The notes below the pieces were generated by a model. That model saw only the letters and a program-made list of their open reading frames with translations. It had not been told where the DNA came from and ran no database searches. A DNA stretch of 64,000 nucleotides from Mauremys mutica. Its lineage: Eukaryota > Chordata > Testudines > Geoemydidae. Both the position numbers and the translations under genes were made by a program. The stretch covers positions 37,918,003 through 37,982,002 of the forward strand of contig NC_059075.1 of the NCBI RefSeq assembly GCF_020497125.1, written 5' to 3'. Position 1 is the first letter of the stretch. Every line of letters starts with the position of its first letter. This document shows positions 1 through 10,770 of the stretch, piece after piece.

Positions 1-439
1 CTGACAGCAGAGCAATAGAGGAAGAAGAGTAGGCCAGAGCAAACCATTACTTAGCTGAGAAAGACAATGTGCAGAGTTCAGCTTGCAGAATGTGGTTTGC
101 TGACGTTATTGGTAGGTTTTCAAGGTGCCTTCCCTCCCCAAGAGGTGGTCCTTTCTAGAGTAAGGTTGAATGTTATCGCTAGATGGCAGTGTAGGAGCTA
201 CTGCTTTTTTGCCTGAGAATTTATTGGGGAGGGGGGAGAAGAGAACGTTTAAACATTAGTTCAAATGAGTACCTAGATATATTTGAAATGCACTTTTGCA
301 GAGCTGACTGGATGATTACAATGCAGAATTCCCAAATCTAATTACAGTAATAAACACCAACGGGGTGTGTTTACCTTGGTGCAAACTCAGAGTGATCAGT
401 CGTAATGCTCAGAGCCAAGATAAACAGTGGTTGGTGAAA
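1..439. other. Unannotated start of window (TSHR intron 7)
   Basis: I see no exon, terminal repeat or recognisable transposon in this stretch. By position it lies in intron 7 of TSHR. Confidence 0.5.
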
Positions 440-1148
440 ACATACAACAAAGAAACAGGTACCTATCTTTCTGTAACTGTTGTTCTTCAAGATGTCTTGC
501 ACGTGTTCATTCCACTGTAGGCATGTGTGCCCCGTGCACAGTTGTTGAAGAAATTTTTCCCTCAGCAGTATCCATCGGGGCAGCCCAAGCACCCCCTGCC
601 ATCACACACCGCGGCATGTAGGTATAAGAGACCCCAACCTCCTTCAGTTCCTTCAAACTGGACAAACTCCAGTAGAGAAGAGGAGATGGGAAGACTGTGG
701 AATGAACATGTACAATGCATCTTAAATAACAATAGTTATGGAAAGGTAGGTAATCATTTCTTTGAGTGATTGCACATGTTCATTCTGCTGTAGGTGACTC
801 ACAAGCAGACAAACATCAGGGTGGGCTCAGTGTCTGAACCTGGCATCATCTCTGGGCTAGTGGGAGATGGCATAATAAGCAGCAAAAGTGTGGACTGATG
901 AACAAGTCACAGCTTTACAAATGTCTGTGATACATACTTGTGCCAGGAAAGCCTCCAATGCCACCTGCACCCTAGTGGAATGAGCAAATACTCTAGTTGG
1001 TGTAGTTATATTAGCCAACTAGTTGCATAAACAAATGCATGAAGAAATCCAGGATGAAATCCTCTGAGAGGAAACTGGTCAGTGCTTAACTCTGTCTACA
1101 ACTGCAATGAATAATTGCATTGAAGACATAAAGGGCTTAGTAAAAAGC
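440..1148 (-). mobile_element. DIRS retrotransposon copy 1, 3' end (terminal block and recombinase C-terminus)
   Basis: This is the 3' end of a tyrosine-recombinase retrotransposon on the minus strand. Bases 471-750 form the terminal block: a GTTGTTCTTCAAGATG arm, a body with a TATA-like GGTATAAGAG near 620 and CAGTTCC near 645, then the same arm inverted near 700-745. Bases 800-1130 read on the minus strand as the recombinase C-terminus. They keep the H-S-T-R motif and the tyrosine (HTFAAYYAI), with stops and frame changes. The matching inverted block lies at 10550-10770, so copy 1 is probably the outer element of the 0.4-10.8 kb mosaic. Confidence 0.8.
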
Positions 1149-1149
1149 T

Positions 1150-3250
1150 AAAGAGGAGGTTACTTACCTGTAACTGGGGGTTCTTTGAGACATGTGGTCC
1201 CTATCTGTATTCCACTGTGGTTTATGCATGTGCACCATGTGTCCAGAGTCAAAGAATTTGAAAGTAGTGTCTGTTGGTCTGCACATGTGCTCTGACTTGC
1301 CTCACGCTTCTGTCTGTGGCGATAAAGGGTGTCGTGGACCATCTGTGTCTCCAGTTCCTTCTCCACCATGAATCTGACAGACTCAAAGCAGAGGAGAAGG
1401 AGTAGGGCAGAAAGTGGAGTACAGATAGGGACCACACATCTCAAAGAGCCTCCAGTTACAGGTAAGTAATGTCCTCTTCTTCTTCTTCAAGTGATGGTCC
1501 CTATTGTATTCTACTATGGGTTATTGACAAGCAGTACCTAAGTAGGAGGAGGATGAAGACAGAAGGGTTGTGCACAGAATCACTGTGCCAAAGGAGGCAT
1601 TAGTATCCGAGTCCTACACCAGGGCATAGTGTGTTGCAAATGTGTGGACAGAACTCCATGTGACCACTTTACAGATGTCTAGAAGAGGCATGTCTTGAAG
1701 AGATACCATGGTCATTGCTTGAGCTGTAGTAGAATCAGCTCATGCCCCAGTGGGGGGGATGTAGGTTCGATAGCTGGTAACAGTTTAATGCAGACAGATT
1801 TCCATTTGGAAATTCTCTGGGTGGAGATGGCATGTTCCCTGATTCTCTCTGCTAACGCAATAAACAGTCTCGGGGACTTCCTGATTGTTTTTGTTCTATG
1901 TGGGTAAATGGCCAAGGCTCATCAAACACTAAGGGAATAGAATCTATGTTCTTCTGCAGACATGTGCGGTTTCAGGAAGAAAACAGGTAAGTGAATAGAC
2001 TGGTTAAAATGAAACTGTGAAATTACCTTTGGTATACATTTTTGGTGTAGGCAAAAGAAACCCTATCCTTGTGGAACACTGTAAATGGTGGGTCTGCCAT
2101 CATAGTGCCAAGTTCACAGACTCTTCTTGCTGAAGTGATGGTTATAAGGAAGGCAACCTTCATGAACAGTCACCCGTGGTTCAAAGGGTGGGGGGAACTT
2201 GCTAATACCAAGAGTACCAGATTCAGATTGCACTGGAGAGTGATCTTTTGGAGAGGTGGGAAGGTTATTAGGAGGCCTTTACAAAATTTAGCCATTAGCC
2301 AGTGTGTAAAAATGGAATAATCCCCCATAGGAGGATGGGATGTGCTAATCGCCACTAGGTGGACTCACAAGGAGTTGAGGGTGAGACCCAATGTATTTAA
2401 AGATAGAATGTAGTCTAGGACGAGGGGACTCTGCAGCTTCTGGTATAACACCTTTTTGTTGTGCCCAAGACAAAAAGCTTTTCCACTTAACCCAGTAACA
2501 TTGTCTATTGGAGTCTTTCCTGCTGTTAGAGTGTCCTGTACTACTGAGAAACATGCCCATGTTAGGGTTGGCAACATTGAAATACCACATTCTGAGGTGG
2601 AGCAGTCGTGGGACATTCAGGATGTTAGATCCTGCCATTGCATGGGGTCAGAAGTTCAGGGAAGTTTGAGATGGTAACTGGTGGATGACATGACAGATCC
2701 AACTGGGGAGTCCTCCAGAGCTGGAAGATGGATCTGGTCATGTCTAGGTATAAATGACCACTCACGGTGATTGGAGAAGGATCTTTTCAGCTGATCCACC
2801 AACATGTTTTGTTTCCCATGCAGGCAAGCAGATCTGAGATTAATCAAATTAGTTATAAAAAATTCCCAGAGGCAAATTGCCTCTTGGCACAACTGGGTTG
2901 AGCACACTCCTCTCGGCCTGTTTATATAAAACATAATCACAGCACTGTCCATTAGAATTAACAGATACTTGCCTACTATATGCAGAAGGAAAGCTGAGCA
3001 GGCAAGTCAAATAGATCTCAACTCCCTTACATTTATATAAGTATTTAGATCTTGAGAAGACCAGAGACCTTGAGTCTGTAGTGACCCCATATGAGCTCCT
3101 CAGACCAGGCATGATGCATCTGTGACTATAGGAAGGGTTGGTAGCAGGGCAATAAAGGTGATTCCCACATAAACTTTCAGATGATCCACCCTCCAATCCA
3201 GAGACAACAAAACCCTCTTTGGCATCTGTCACAGTGTCTGAAGTGGCTCA
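1150..3250 (-). mobile_element. DIRS copy 2, terminal block, recombinase and RNase H remnants
   Basis: A second DIRS subfamily starts immediately beside copy 1. Its terminal block (1160-1510) has arms containing GGTCCCTATCTGTATTCCACTG-type sequence, which differ from copy 1. On the minus strand the order is an RNase H-like segment (3240-2700, starting TDAKEG and including DSAVIMFYIN), a bridge and recombinase N-terminus (2640-2350, WKSFLSWAQQKG), a recombinase core (about 2160-2060, ITSARRVCEL, putative first catalytic Arg kept) and the C-terminus (1915-1520). In the C-terminus the expected H-S-T-R reads D-S-T-T, while the tyrosine motif THYAL is kept. The enzyme is therefore dead. The continuation lies across an insertion at 5046-5488. 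Confidence 0.75.
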
Positions 3251-5045
3251 CAACTAAGAGTGCCAATCTGATGCTAGACTGTCAGAAAACAGGGCAGACA
3301 CCCCAAACTGATGGTATGTTCTATAATTAGATTTCACCAAGCCAGTAATAAATGTGTGCTCCTGATTATTATATTAGTCTCACCATGGAGCCACAGGCAG
3401 TCCCCCTAGGTGCTCCAGCAAAACTTAACACCTGGACAAACTGGACTTAATTATATTGGTCACATAAACAAAAAAATCACATTGTATTAGGTTCTTCCAG
3501 TACCGAAGGGCCAGTCACTTACCCTAGGTCAAAGTATACTCCAGATCTCAGCAAAGACAACACTGAAGCCAATTTCTCTAGTAAACTAATTAAAGATGTA
3601 TTAGCTAAGAAAAACAAATGAGGGTTATTGAGAGGTTAAAACAGGTAAAACACATTACAGGTAATCAAAGTTTGTAAGTCCAATATGATAGTAGAGGTGT
3701 AATAATTGGCTAGTTTTCCATAAATCTCTCAGGGTTACCTAAAACAGCTGTAGGGATTCTCGGTCCAATTGCTCAGAATTCCACCCTGTCAGAATTCATC
3801 AGTCCAGAGATGAAGGATCGTTCCCAAGGCACACTTTTATAGCTGTCTTCCCCAAAAAGCAGCCAGGCAAATGCATGCACTGACAGCATGGGCTCTTCCT
3901 TTGATGAAGAATGCATTCTAGTATTTGACTTTGGGTCACTGCATCAGGGACCACTTGCTTTGAAATTAACATTCTGCTTCCTATGCATACACATAGGAAT
4001 CCAGTTATAGTGTGTCACGGGGTCACTCACCACACTGGCGCCCTGGTGGTTTCGGGCATTTGGGGAATTAGCTCAGTCCCAGTGGGCGCGCCCTCGGGTG
4101 GTGGTGACTCTCCCGTCCTCGTCTCCACCTGCAGATCCATTACGGCTCCTTTCTCTCAGTATCTGCTTCGTGGCACAGCTGTGTCACCATCCAGTTTCCC
4201 CCACTTCTGGGGGACTCCTCTAACAAGAAGCCAGCCATTCCTCGCAGAGGCTTGGCTTAGTGAGCACATGGACTGAGTCCACAACTGGGATGCTCCTTCA
4301 GCAGCTAGTAGGGGGGAGGGCAAGTCAACCCACTACTCTGGGCCCCAGCCCAGGGACCAGGCAAACAGCAGCTTCCTGCTGCCTCTTCCTTCCAGCTCAT
4401 TGTCTTTATTCCCTGGGCTACTTCCCTGCAGCCTCAGTTCCTTCAGTGCGTCTGGTTCCAGCTCCTTCACTCTCTTCCCAGAGCCTCGAGCCTGTAAGTC
4501 CTGGCAGCCTGCCAGGAGCCCTCTAGGAAGCCAGTCTTCTCCACCGGTATCCTGCAGCAGATTCACACTCTCTGGTCTGCAGCTGCCTTTTATATGGGTC
4601 ACCTGGGCCCCAATTGTCTGCAGCCACGCCCTAATTTGCTGTTTCCCCTGCAGCAATTCTTTTGGCTGCCTTCCACTCAGCCTCCCTAGGCTGGTTCTAA
4701 CCCCCTCAGGGCCAGTGCAGGACAGGCACTCCATCACACAGTGATACACATAATACAATTGCTGACTATTCATTATAATATGGATGGATAAGTGAAAACA
4801 ATACAGGTAACATTCATAGGTTTTCAGGAAGTTTGAACATCAAGTAAATTCTCATCTCAATACTAACACAATCCTCTGATTTACTGTTAATTAAATACAA
4901 AGATAGTAATCACAGGAAACAGGTGAAGGCAATAACATTAGAATTTCACTAGCTTTCATGCATTTAGAGCAAATGTAATTACTGGGCATATGCCATGTAC
5001 ACATAATAGGATAACATCCACTTTTGTTCTGTTCTAACAAGTGAA
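3251..5045 (-). mobile_element. Probable ERV/LTR-type insertion splitting DIRS copy 2
   Basis: DIRS RNase H sequence stops near 3250 and DIRS polymerase sequence resumes near 5046, so about 1.8 kb was inserted. The insert is AT-rich. On the minus strand it has a promoter-like AGCTATAAAAGTG near 3840. It is itself interrupted by a separate LTR at 4013-4739. I could not find paired LTRs or coding sequence, so the class is a guess (solo ERV LTR or LTR fragment). Confidence 0.35.
4013..4739 (-). repeat. Probable solo LTR with TATA box
   Basis: The segment runs from TGTCACGGGGTC to CCATCACAC on the plus strand, so on the minus strand it begins near TGTGATGG and ends near TGACA, an LTR-like TG...CA layout. 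On the minus strand it has a good TATA box (CCATATAAAAGGC near 4590-4600). AGTG occurs directly at both edges (4009-4012 and 4740-4743), but the edges are ambiguous and I do not claim it as a proven target duplication. The flanks on both sides are similar AT-rich sequence, consistent with insertion into an older repeat. Confidence 0.5.
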
Positions 5046-5488
5046 TTGGTACACTTAGCACTTCCTTGAGGTTGTGACCTGAGCTGGCTGGTTGTCAGTG
5101 CCAGAGCACCCGAAATATCTTCTCCAGATTACGACAATTGGGGCATATGCTGAAGTAAGGCTGCAACTCAGAAAGCTGTAGGGATGGCTGGTGTGTTGCA
5201 CTACATAGGTACAAGCTGCCATGTGACTCAGGAGACCGAGACAACAGCAAGCTGTGGTGAGAGGATGTGCTTTCAACCACAGCACTAAGCCCCATAGTGC
5301 TTCAAACTTGGATTGCAGTAGAAAGGTCTTGGCCTTTGTGGAATCTAAGATCACTCTAACAGATGCTATTTTCTGTACTGCTTTAAGAATTGATTTGTCC
5401 CAATTTACTAGGAGTCCCAGCGTGTCGAATGTGAACAGTATGGTGGAGATGCTGGATAAATAACACAATATTATCACGCCAGCAGGAG
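5046..5488 (-). pseudogene. DIRS copy 2 reverse transcriptase C-terminal (thumb) remnant
   Basis: The minus strand encodes about 140 residues resembling the DIRS polymerase region after the catalytic palm. It includes LGLLVNWDKS and a FLLQSKFEALWGLVLWLK stretch, followed by the HMAACTYVVQH segment that normally precedes RNase H. The catalytic Y-x-D-D part is not here. The upstream neighbour, across the Gypsy insertion, is gag (9043 onward) rather than the RT palm, so this element had lost most of its polymerase before or during its rearrangement. Confidence 0.7.
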
Positions 5489-5490
5489 CC

Positions 5491-5993
5491 TGTGACGGGG
5501 TGGACTAGGCCAAGAGGCCCCCTGTTGGAGGCCTCAGGGTCCTGACACACTCATCCCAGGTAAGAAGTGGTGAAGAGGTCCTCCAAGCAGGCTAGAGTGG
5601 CTGCAGAAGAAGCAGCCAATCGGGGCACAAGAGAGCCCTATAAAAAGGAGCCACAGAAGCAGAGAAAGGGCAGTTGCTGCTTGGAGATAGATAAGAAAGA
5701 ACTGCATTTCTGGCTGGCTGAAGGAACTGCAGCACAATGGACAGCTAAGTGGAGGCAGGGACTGGGGGAGCAAGAGGCTCCTGGCTGGCTGCTAGAACTG
5801 AGCCAAAGACAGTTTGCTAGCAGGGACTGGGGGAGCAATGAAGGAGCTCCTGGCTGACTGCAGACCCTGAGTAGGGACTAAGCCTGGGGCGTGCCGCAGG
5901 AAGATGGTGGCTCCAGGGAGGACTGGTTTAAAGACCACAGACACACCCAACCAGAGGGGGTGCTAACGAGAGATGGGTGCTGACCCCATTACA
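5491..5993 (+). repeat. 5' LTR of the Gypsy element
   Basis: It begins TGTGACGGGGTGGACTAG and ends CCCCATTACA. It aligns along its length with 8415-8946, with scattered substitutions and indels. A CCAAT box and a TATA box lie in the first third. Confidence 0.85.
5615..5645 (+). promoter_or_regulatory. LTR core promoter (CCAAT and TATA)
   Basis: CCAAT at 5615-5619 is followed about 20 nt later by CTATAAAAAGG (TATAAAA at 5639-5645). The same pair is conserved in the 3' LTR (TATAAAA at 8562-8568), which supports a real LTR promoter rather than chance. Confidence 0.7.
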
Positions 5994-6032
5994 TTTGGTA
6001 CAAGAAGTGGGGATCTTCAAACTGACCCCTGA

Positions 6033-6945
6033 TTGACAAGGGGCACAATTATGGAGGAGGTGATCCGCCTATTGGTGGCAGGCAGTGCAGCAGCAGCAAG
6101 AGCAGCAGCTGCGCACCTAGACCCTGCTGATGCAATTAATAGAGAGCTTGCAGAGGCAACAGGAGGCCCAATTTGTGGCTCAGCAATGGTGGCAGGAGAT
6201 CCAGTCCGACCAGTAGGAGTGGATAGAGAGGCAATTGAGTCATACCAGTTGAGAACCCAGTTGGTGAGGGAACCAGTGGTCAGTTGGCTCTGGGCCAGCA
6301 AAGCTTGGACCGGATGATAACCCTGAGGCTTTTCTTCAGACCTTTGAGTGGGTAGCAAGGGAAACAGACTGTAAAGAATTGACTTGGGCAGCTCGCATAG
6401 TACCATTCCTGACAGGTCCGAGGCACAGGCGGCTTACCACACGATAAGCCATGTGCAGGCGAGTTCCTACCCTCTGGTGAAGGCAGCCATTTTGAATTGG
6501 CTAAGGCTGACTCCAGAAACATACAGCTACTAGTTTTAGAAGAAATCATTCCCATGAGACCAGCTCAGTGGATAAGCTCCTGGATCAGGTGGTCCTAGAG
6601 CAATTTCTGAAGGTCCTATCGGGAGATGCACAGAGCCGGGTAAGGCGTTTCTAGCCGGCCTCAGTGGGAGAAGCAGTCGAGTAAGCTGAGGCCTACTTTG
6701 AGGCTGAAGGAGAGAAACAGCCCAAGCTGTATGGTAAACTGAGAGGGGTTCACCATAGGGTGACTCCAGGAGGCTTGCAAGGGGGAAAGACCCCAAGGAC
6801 TCTAGACTCAGGGGGTGCACCACAATAGCAAGGGGTTGAGGGAACCCTGTAACCTATGTGAGGTACTATTGGGAAGGAGCTAGGAGACCCAGTAGTCTGC
6901 TACAGGTGTGGCCAGCCTGGGCATATTAAAAGGCACGCCCAGTAA
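6033..6945 (+). pseudogene. Gypsy gag remnant with damaged zinc knuckle
   Basis: Several short plus-strand frames together look like a retroelement Gag. An alanine- and arginine-rich N-terminal part (6033-6317) is followed by capsid-like sequence broken by stops, then a nucleocapsid zinc knuckle at 6898-6942 reading CYRCGQPGHIKRHA. In a C-x2-C-x4-H-x4-C knuckle the last position should be Cys; here it is Ala, so the finger is defective. I infer Gag from this knuckle and from position between the 5' LTR and the protease. Confidence 0.65.
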
Positions 6946-7000
6946 TGGAATGTGACTACCTGAACTGTTATTACAGTGGAATAATCCATGGGGATCTACT

Positions 7001-7330
7001 TTGAAGGTCAGGGTGGTCCCACCATGGGTATTAACAATCAGGCTGGAAGGAACTGTAGTTAAGGGTCTGATAGAGTCAGGGTGTGGGTACACCTTGGTTC
7101 AGAAAGACCAAGTGAGGGCAACTGGCCTGGACAGACACCTCCCAGTACACGTCTCCTGTGTACATGGGGGGACCCGAGTCTACCCCATGGCAGAAGTTGG
7201 GCTAGAGGTACAGGGCTGGAGAGCTCAACTCGGTGTCGGCATGATCAAGGACTTGCCATGGCCTGTAATTTAAGGAAGAGACTGGGTAGGCTACTCAGCC
7301 CTCATGCGGAAAGGACCAGGACAGCGATCC
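7001..7330 (+). pseudogene. Retropepsin-like protease remnant
   Basis: The frame downstream of the zinc knuckle contains VVKGLIESGCGYTLV, which matches the active-site neighbourhood of retroviral-type aspartic proteases (usually L-[LI]-D-[ST]-G). The catalytic Asp is replaced by Glu. A later PWPVI, stop, GRDWVGYSAL resembles the second conserved part of the domain and is broken by a stop codon. The protease is not functional as written. Confidence 0.55.
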
Positions 7331-7429
7331 AAGACTGAGAGTGTCTGGGCCCAGGTGAGAAAGAATGCAGAGGGGCTGGGAACCATGGTAAGGAGACTTC
7401 AGAAAAGAGCCCGGAGATGAGACCAGAAT

Positions 7430-8078
7430 ACGCCAGATGTGAGGGACCCACTGAGAAAGTGCCAACAAGAGTTGGACGAGGCTAACATCTCCACACAGAA
7501 AGTTATTAGTCAGTTGGTCCGGGTGGAGCAGGAATTGGTCTAGGTACAGGTGGAAGCCAAGGGACAGAGGGAACAATGCTTGGCTCTGCAGGAATCATTG
7601 GCCCAGGCTCCGAGGGAGAAGGATCAGAAGGCACAGCAGAGTACAGCAGAGACCCAGACAGAGTTCAGGGTCCAGAAGTATACTATGAGTACACAGGCTA
7701 AAATACCCAGTGTGCTAACTAGCACAGAGGTCCAGACAGATTTGCCCCAGCTGGGAGAGGAGAAAGAGAAGGGCTGGGATAGAGACTGGACCTCTCTTAG
7801 GAGGAATCTCATAAAGCCTATCTGCACTAGGAGGGAAGGGAATAGTGCAAGTAGGCTTTATGAGCTCCCTCCTAAGAGAGGATGACCTGGTGAAACAACT
7901 AGGTCTGGAGGCAGCAGAAAAGGAACTGGAAGATCTCAAGTTCAAAACTGAGCAGCTGACCAAAGAGCTCCAGTTCACCATGGAGGAAAAAGAGCATTTG
8001 CTTCACGTAGTGTACGATTATGAAACACAGTTAGAGGCTCAGCGTACAGAGACCTCACAGTCCAGGAGGCAAAAGTGA
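7430..8078 (+). pseudogene. Coiled-coil coding segment inside the Gypsy element (origin unknown)
   Basis: After the protease the element does not continue into polymerase. Plus-strand frames instead read as charged, Leu- and Gln-rich helix with heptad character: LRKCQQELDEAN near 7455, then an EAKGQREQCLALQ stretch with repeated ETQTE / EVQTD motifs (7550-7790), then EKELEDLKFKTEQLTKEL and EEKEHLLHVVYDYETQL (about 7915-8030). A 39-nt inverted repeat sits in the middle. It could be an extension of Gag, or cellular sequence captured by the element. I do not recognise a specific parent gene. Confidence 0.45.
7791..7881. repeat. Strong inverted repeat (hairpin) inside the Gypsy element
   Basis: Bases 7791-7829 (starting CCTCTCTTAGGAGG) and 7843-7881 (ending CCTAAGAGAGG) are reverse complements at 35 of 39 positions, with a 13-nt loop. 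The transcript would form a long stem-loop. Confidence 0.85.
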
Positions 8079-8414
8079 GTGAGGGGACCATGAACATGCT
8101 CTCCAGATAAGACAGACCTGGGAGAGTAGACTCTGGATTCCAGAGCAAAGCCTGGATAGAAGCTCTCCAGACAGTGAGGTCTAGAGGAGAGAGCCCTGAC
8201 TGAAAGGGGCAAGGACTAATACAGACTCAAGGTGAAGAGGCCCGAGAGAAACGGACCCTACTTGATCAGGGCACAGAGAAACTATAAGAGCTCTCCAGAC
8301 AGAGAAGTCTGGGAGGTGGAAGACCCTGCCCATGTGAGGCAAAATGGGGTAAAACAAGAGAGTACCCTCTACGGAACTATCACCCCAATCCTATAGGGGA
8401 GGGGTGGGGTGGGA

Positions 8415-8946
8415 TGTGATGGCATGGACTAGACCCAGATGCCCCTGTTGGAGGTCTCAGGGTCCTGCTGCACTCGTTTCTGCTAAGGAGCAGTGGCGAG
8501 GTCCTCCAAGCAGGCTAGAGTGGCTGCAGGGGAAGCAGCCAATCGGGGCACAAGAGAGCCCTATAAAAAGGAGCCACAGAAGCAGAGAAAGGGCAGTTGT
8601 TGCTTGGAGATAGATAAGAAAGAACTGCATTTCTGGCTGAGGGAAATGCAGTACAACGGACAGCTAAGTAGGGGCAGGGACTGGGGCAGCAAGAGGCTCC
8701 TGGCTGGCTGCTAGAACTGAGCCAAAGACAGTTTGCTAGCAGGGACTGGGGAAGCAATGAAGGAGCTCCTGGCTGACTGTGGACCCTGAGTAGGGACTGA
8801 GCCTGGGGAGTGCCACAGGAAGATAATGTCTCCAGAGAGGAACCCCTGGGGATATGGCTCCATACCAGGGCTGGACTGTTTTAAAAACCACGGACACACC
8901 CAACCAGGGGGGGCGCTCGCAAGAGGTGGGTACCAATCCCATTACA
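8415..8946 (+). repeat. 3' LTR of the Gypsy element
   Basis: It begins TGTGATGGCATGGACTAG and ends CCCATTACA. The CCAAT and TATAAAA boxes match the 5' LTR. It is about 30 nt longer than the 5' LTR because of indels, including an extra ATATGGCTCCATACC-type segment near 8850-8866. The two LTRs have drifted, so the insertion is old. Confidence 0.85.
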
Positions 8947-9042
8947 GCGCCCCAGAAATCACAAATTCTGCATGAAAAAATAAAATTATGTGGGAACATT
9001 AATTCTGTGCAAATTCTGCATTGTGAAGTCGTGCAGAATTCT
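8947..9042. repeat. Short AT-rich element with possible 8-bp target duplication
   Basis: About 95 bp rich in ATTCTGC motifs. AGCAGGAG lies at 9043-9050 and also at 5481-5488, just outside the Gypsy element on the other side. The simplest reading is a small hAT-like element that inserted into DIRS DNA with an 8-bp duplication and was later hit near its edge by the Gypsy element. Confidence 0.45.
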
Positions 9043-10420
9043 AGCAGGAGTAAAATGGCATTGTTAATCAGCAAAGCCACTCTGGCAAGAGCCACTGATA
9101 CCACAATGTCCACCAGCTTGTGAGAACTTTCACACACCTCCTCTGCCTGACTGTCAAGAACAGAGGCCACCCTTCTCAATAGATCTTGATAAGCTCTGTG
9201 ATCCTCTGGTGGTGGTTAATCTCTTGCCACCTCATCTGGTCAAGGAAGCAGGCGCAACAGGATTCTGAGGTGGTGGCTGCTCTGTGTCTTGTGGCGGAGA
9301 AGCAGCCCGAGTGACTTCTGGATGCTCAGTACCAATCTTGGTACTGGAGAATGATGTCCACAGTGTTGATGCCCCTGGCCTGCCATTGAGGACAGTAAAT
9401 GAGACAGCTGAGGAGAGATTCTTGTGGGAGGAAAGACACACCACAGTATCCAAAATGGCCAGTAATATGGGCCTGGAACTCATCCTTGACCGAGCCATTG
9501 CCCCTGAGCAGAAGCCAGTACTGTGACTGCTACATGACCCATGGTCTCTGATGGAACATATGTTCCCCATCTTGGACATGACAAAGACAAACACACCTCT
9601 GAGTCTGAAGAAGAGTCCAATACCTTTGACAACAGAGGGGCAGAACCAGTTTGGACTTGAGATAGATAGCCAGAACCTGATGACAGCAGTACTGGAGATA
9701 TCATTGGAGACTTCCTCCAGCTTTTGTGGAAGTTTGGGAGGTAACAGTATTGTTGGTTCCTGACATGGAGCTGCAGGAATCAGTACCAATTGTAAACCTT
9801 CCCATACTGCCAGGGATACTGGCACTGAGAGGCTAAGTTGGTCCCTTGCAGCTGCATACTCCCCCAGGGTGACTGAGTGTGGCAACAACCGATGACCCTG
9901 ATGCAATGATCTTTTAGGGGATGGTCTTGACAGACCTGGCACAGGTTCCAGAGGCAGCAATCCCTTCTTCTTAACTGATAAGTGCTCTAGGGAGAGCCTC
10001 TCTCTCTCAAATGTCTCATAGAGTCTCTGCCTCCACCTGGCTTCAGTACTGAAACTCAACTGAGGTACCAAACCTGAGGAGGGTCTATGCCTTTTCTTCA
10101 GCACTGGCAAAAGGGATCGAGGAGCTGCAGCTATCTCCAATTGGGCGCCTCCATGCATGGGGTGCTTTCCCCATGTGATGACTCTGATAGAGCGCAAAGT
10201 GCTACCTCCATAAGTAAACACCTGAGCATCACTGTTCTTTCTTTCTTTGAGTGGGGCTTAAATCCTTTGCAAATGTGACATCTGACACTGATGTGGGAGT
10301 CTCCCATATATTTAAAGAAGACCAGATGTGGGTCACTGACTAGCATAGGCTTACTGCAAGACTTAACTCCCAGTGAGTGAGGCATCGTTCCAGTACCGAT
10401 CCCAGTACCGAAAGATAAAA
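9043..10420 (-). pseudogene. DIRS gag-like remnant (contains a 329-codon open frame)
   Basis: On the minus strand, 9180-9043 encodes MRRVASVLDSQAEEVCES followed by VDIVVSVALARVALLINNA, which resembles the C-terminal part of turtle-type DIRS Gag seen elsewhere in this window. Upstream, a minus-strand frame at 10221-9232 runs 329 codons without a stop, the longest in the window. Its composition is Ser/Pro-rich and basic (KKRHRPSSGLVPQLSFSTEA). I assign it to Gag by position and composition; the reading frame there may not be the original one. Confidence 0.55.
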
Positions 10421-10549
10421 TTTAGTCAAAAAAGACCTAAAACTAAAACAAGTACTAAAAAGCAGCTAAACTAACTTCAACTAACTAATTTCTAACAGTA
10501 AGATGGTAGAGGGTATATATACCAAGGAGTGAGGGAAGATCTTGTCACA

Positions 10550-10770
10550 ACAAATTTGACTCCATTCCGACAACCTCATGGGAGGTCAGAAAGAACTGAA
10601 GGAGGTTGGTGTGTGTGCTCCACTCTCTTATACTTACACGCCACAGTGCATGGTGGCAGGGGTCATTCAAGCTACCCTGATAGGTACTGTTGAGGAAAAA
10701 AGGTCTTTGACAATCGCACACAGTGGAATGGACATATGCAAGCACGCGAAGAACACCTCATTATTGCTCT
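10550..10770 (-). repeat. DIRS 5' inverted terminal block (partner of 440-780)
   Basis: Read on the minus strand, this block has TCCATTCCACTGTG, a TATA-like AAGTATAAGAGAG near 10630, and CCTCCTTCAGTTCTTTC near 10590. The same order appears on the plus strand at 500-660. The two are therefore inverted terminal repeats of one DIRS element about 10.3 kb apart. Confidence 0.7.

Larger units (their letters stand above)
5491..8946 (+). mobile_element. Non-autonomous Ty3/Gypsy-type LTR retrotransposon with both LTRs
   Basis: Two related LTRs (5491-5993 and 8415-8946) bracket about 2.4 kb. A primer-binding-site-like sequence, TTTGGTACAAGAAGTGGGG, follows the 5' LTR. A purine-rich tract (8395-8414, AGGGGAGGGGTGGGGTGGGA) precedes the 3' LTR. 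The outer flanks GAGCC (5486-5490) and GCGCC (8947-8951) fit a 5-bp target duplication with one change. The internal region has gag with a zinc knuckle, a protease-like stretch and then coiled-coil coding sequence. I see no reverse transcriptase, RNase H or integrase, so it could move only with help from another element. All frames carry stops. Confidence 0.85.

Noticed and set aside
4333..4773. A 146-codon minus-strand frame
   Set aside because: It crosses the edge of the solo LTR and has no retroviral protein motif.
5491..8946. Endogenous retrovirus with envelope
   Set aside because: No envelope-like or polymerase coding sequence is visible, and the zinc knuckle and LTR type fit Gypsy better.
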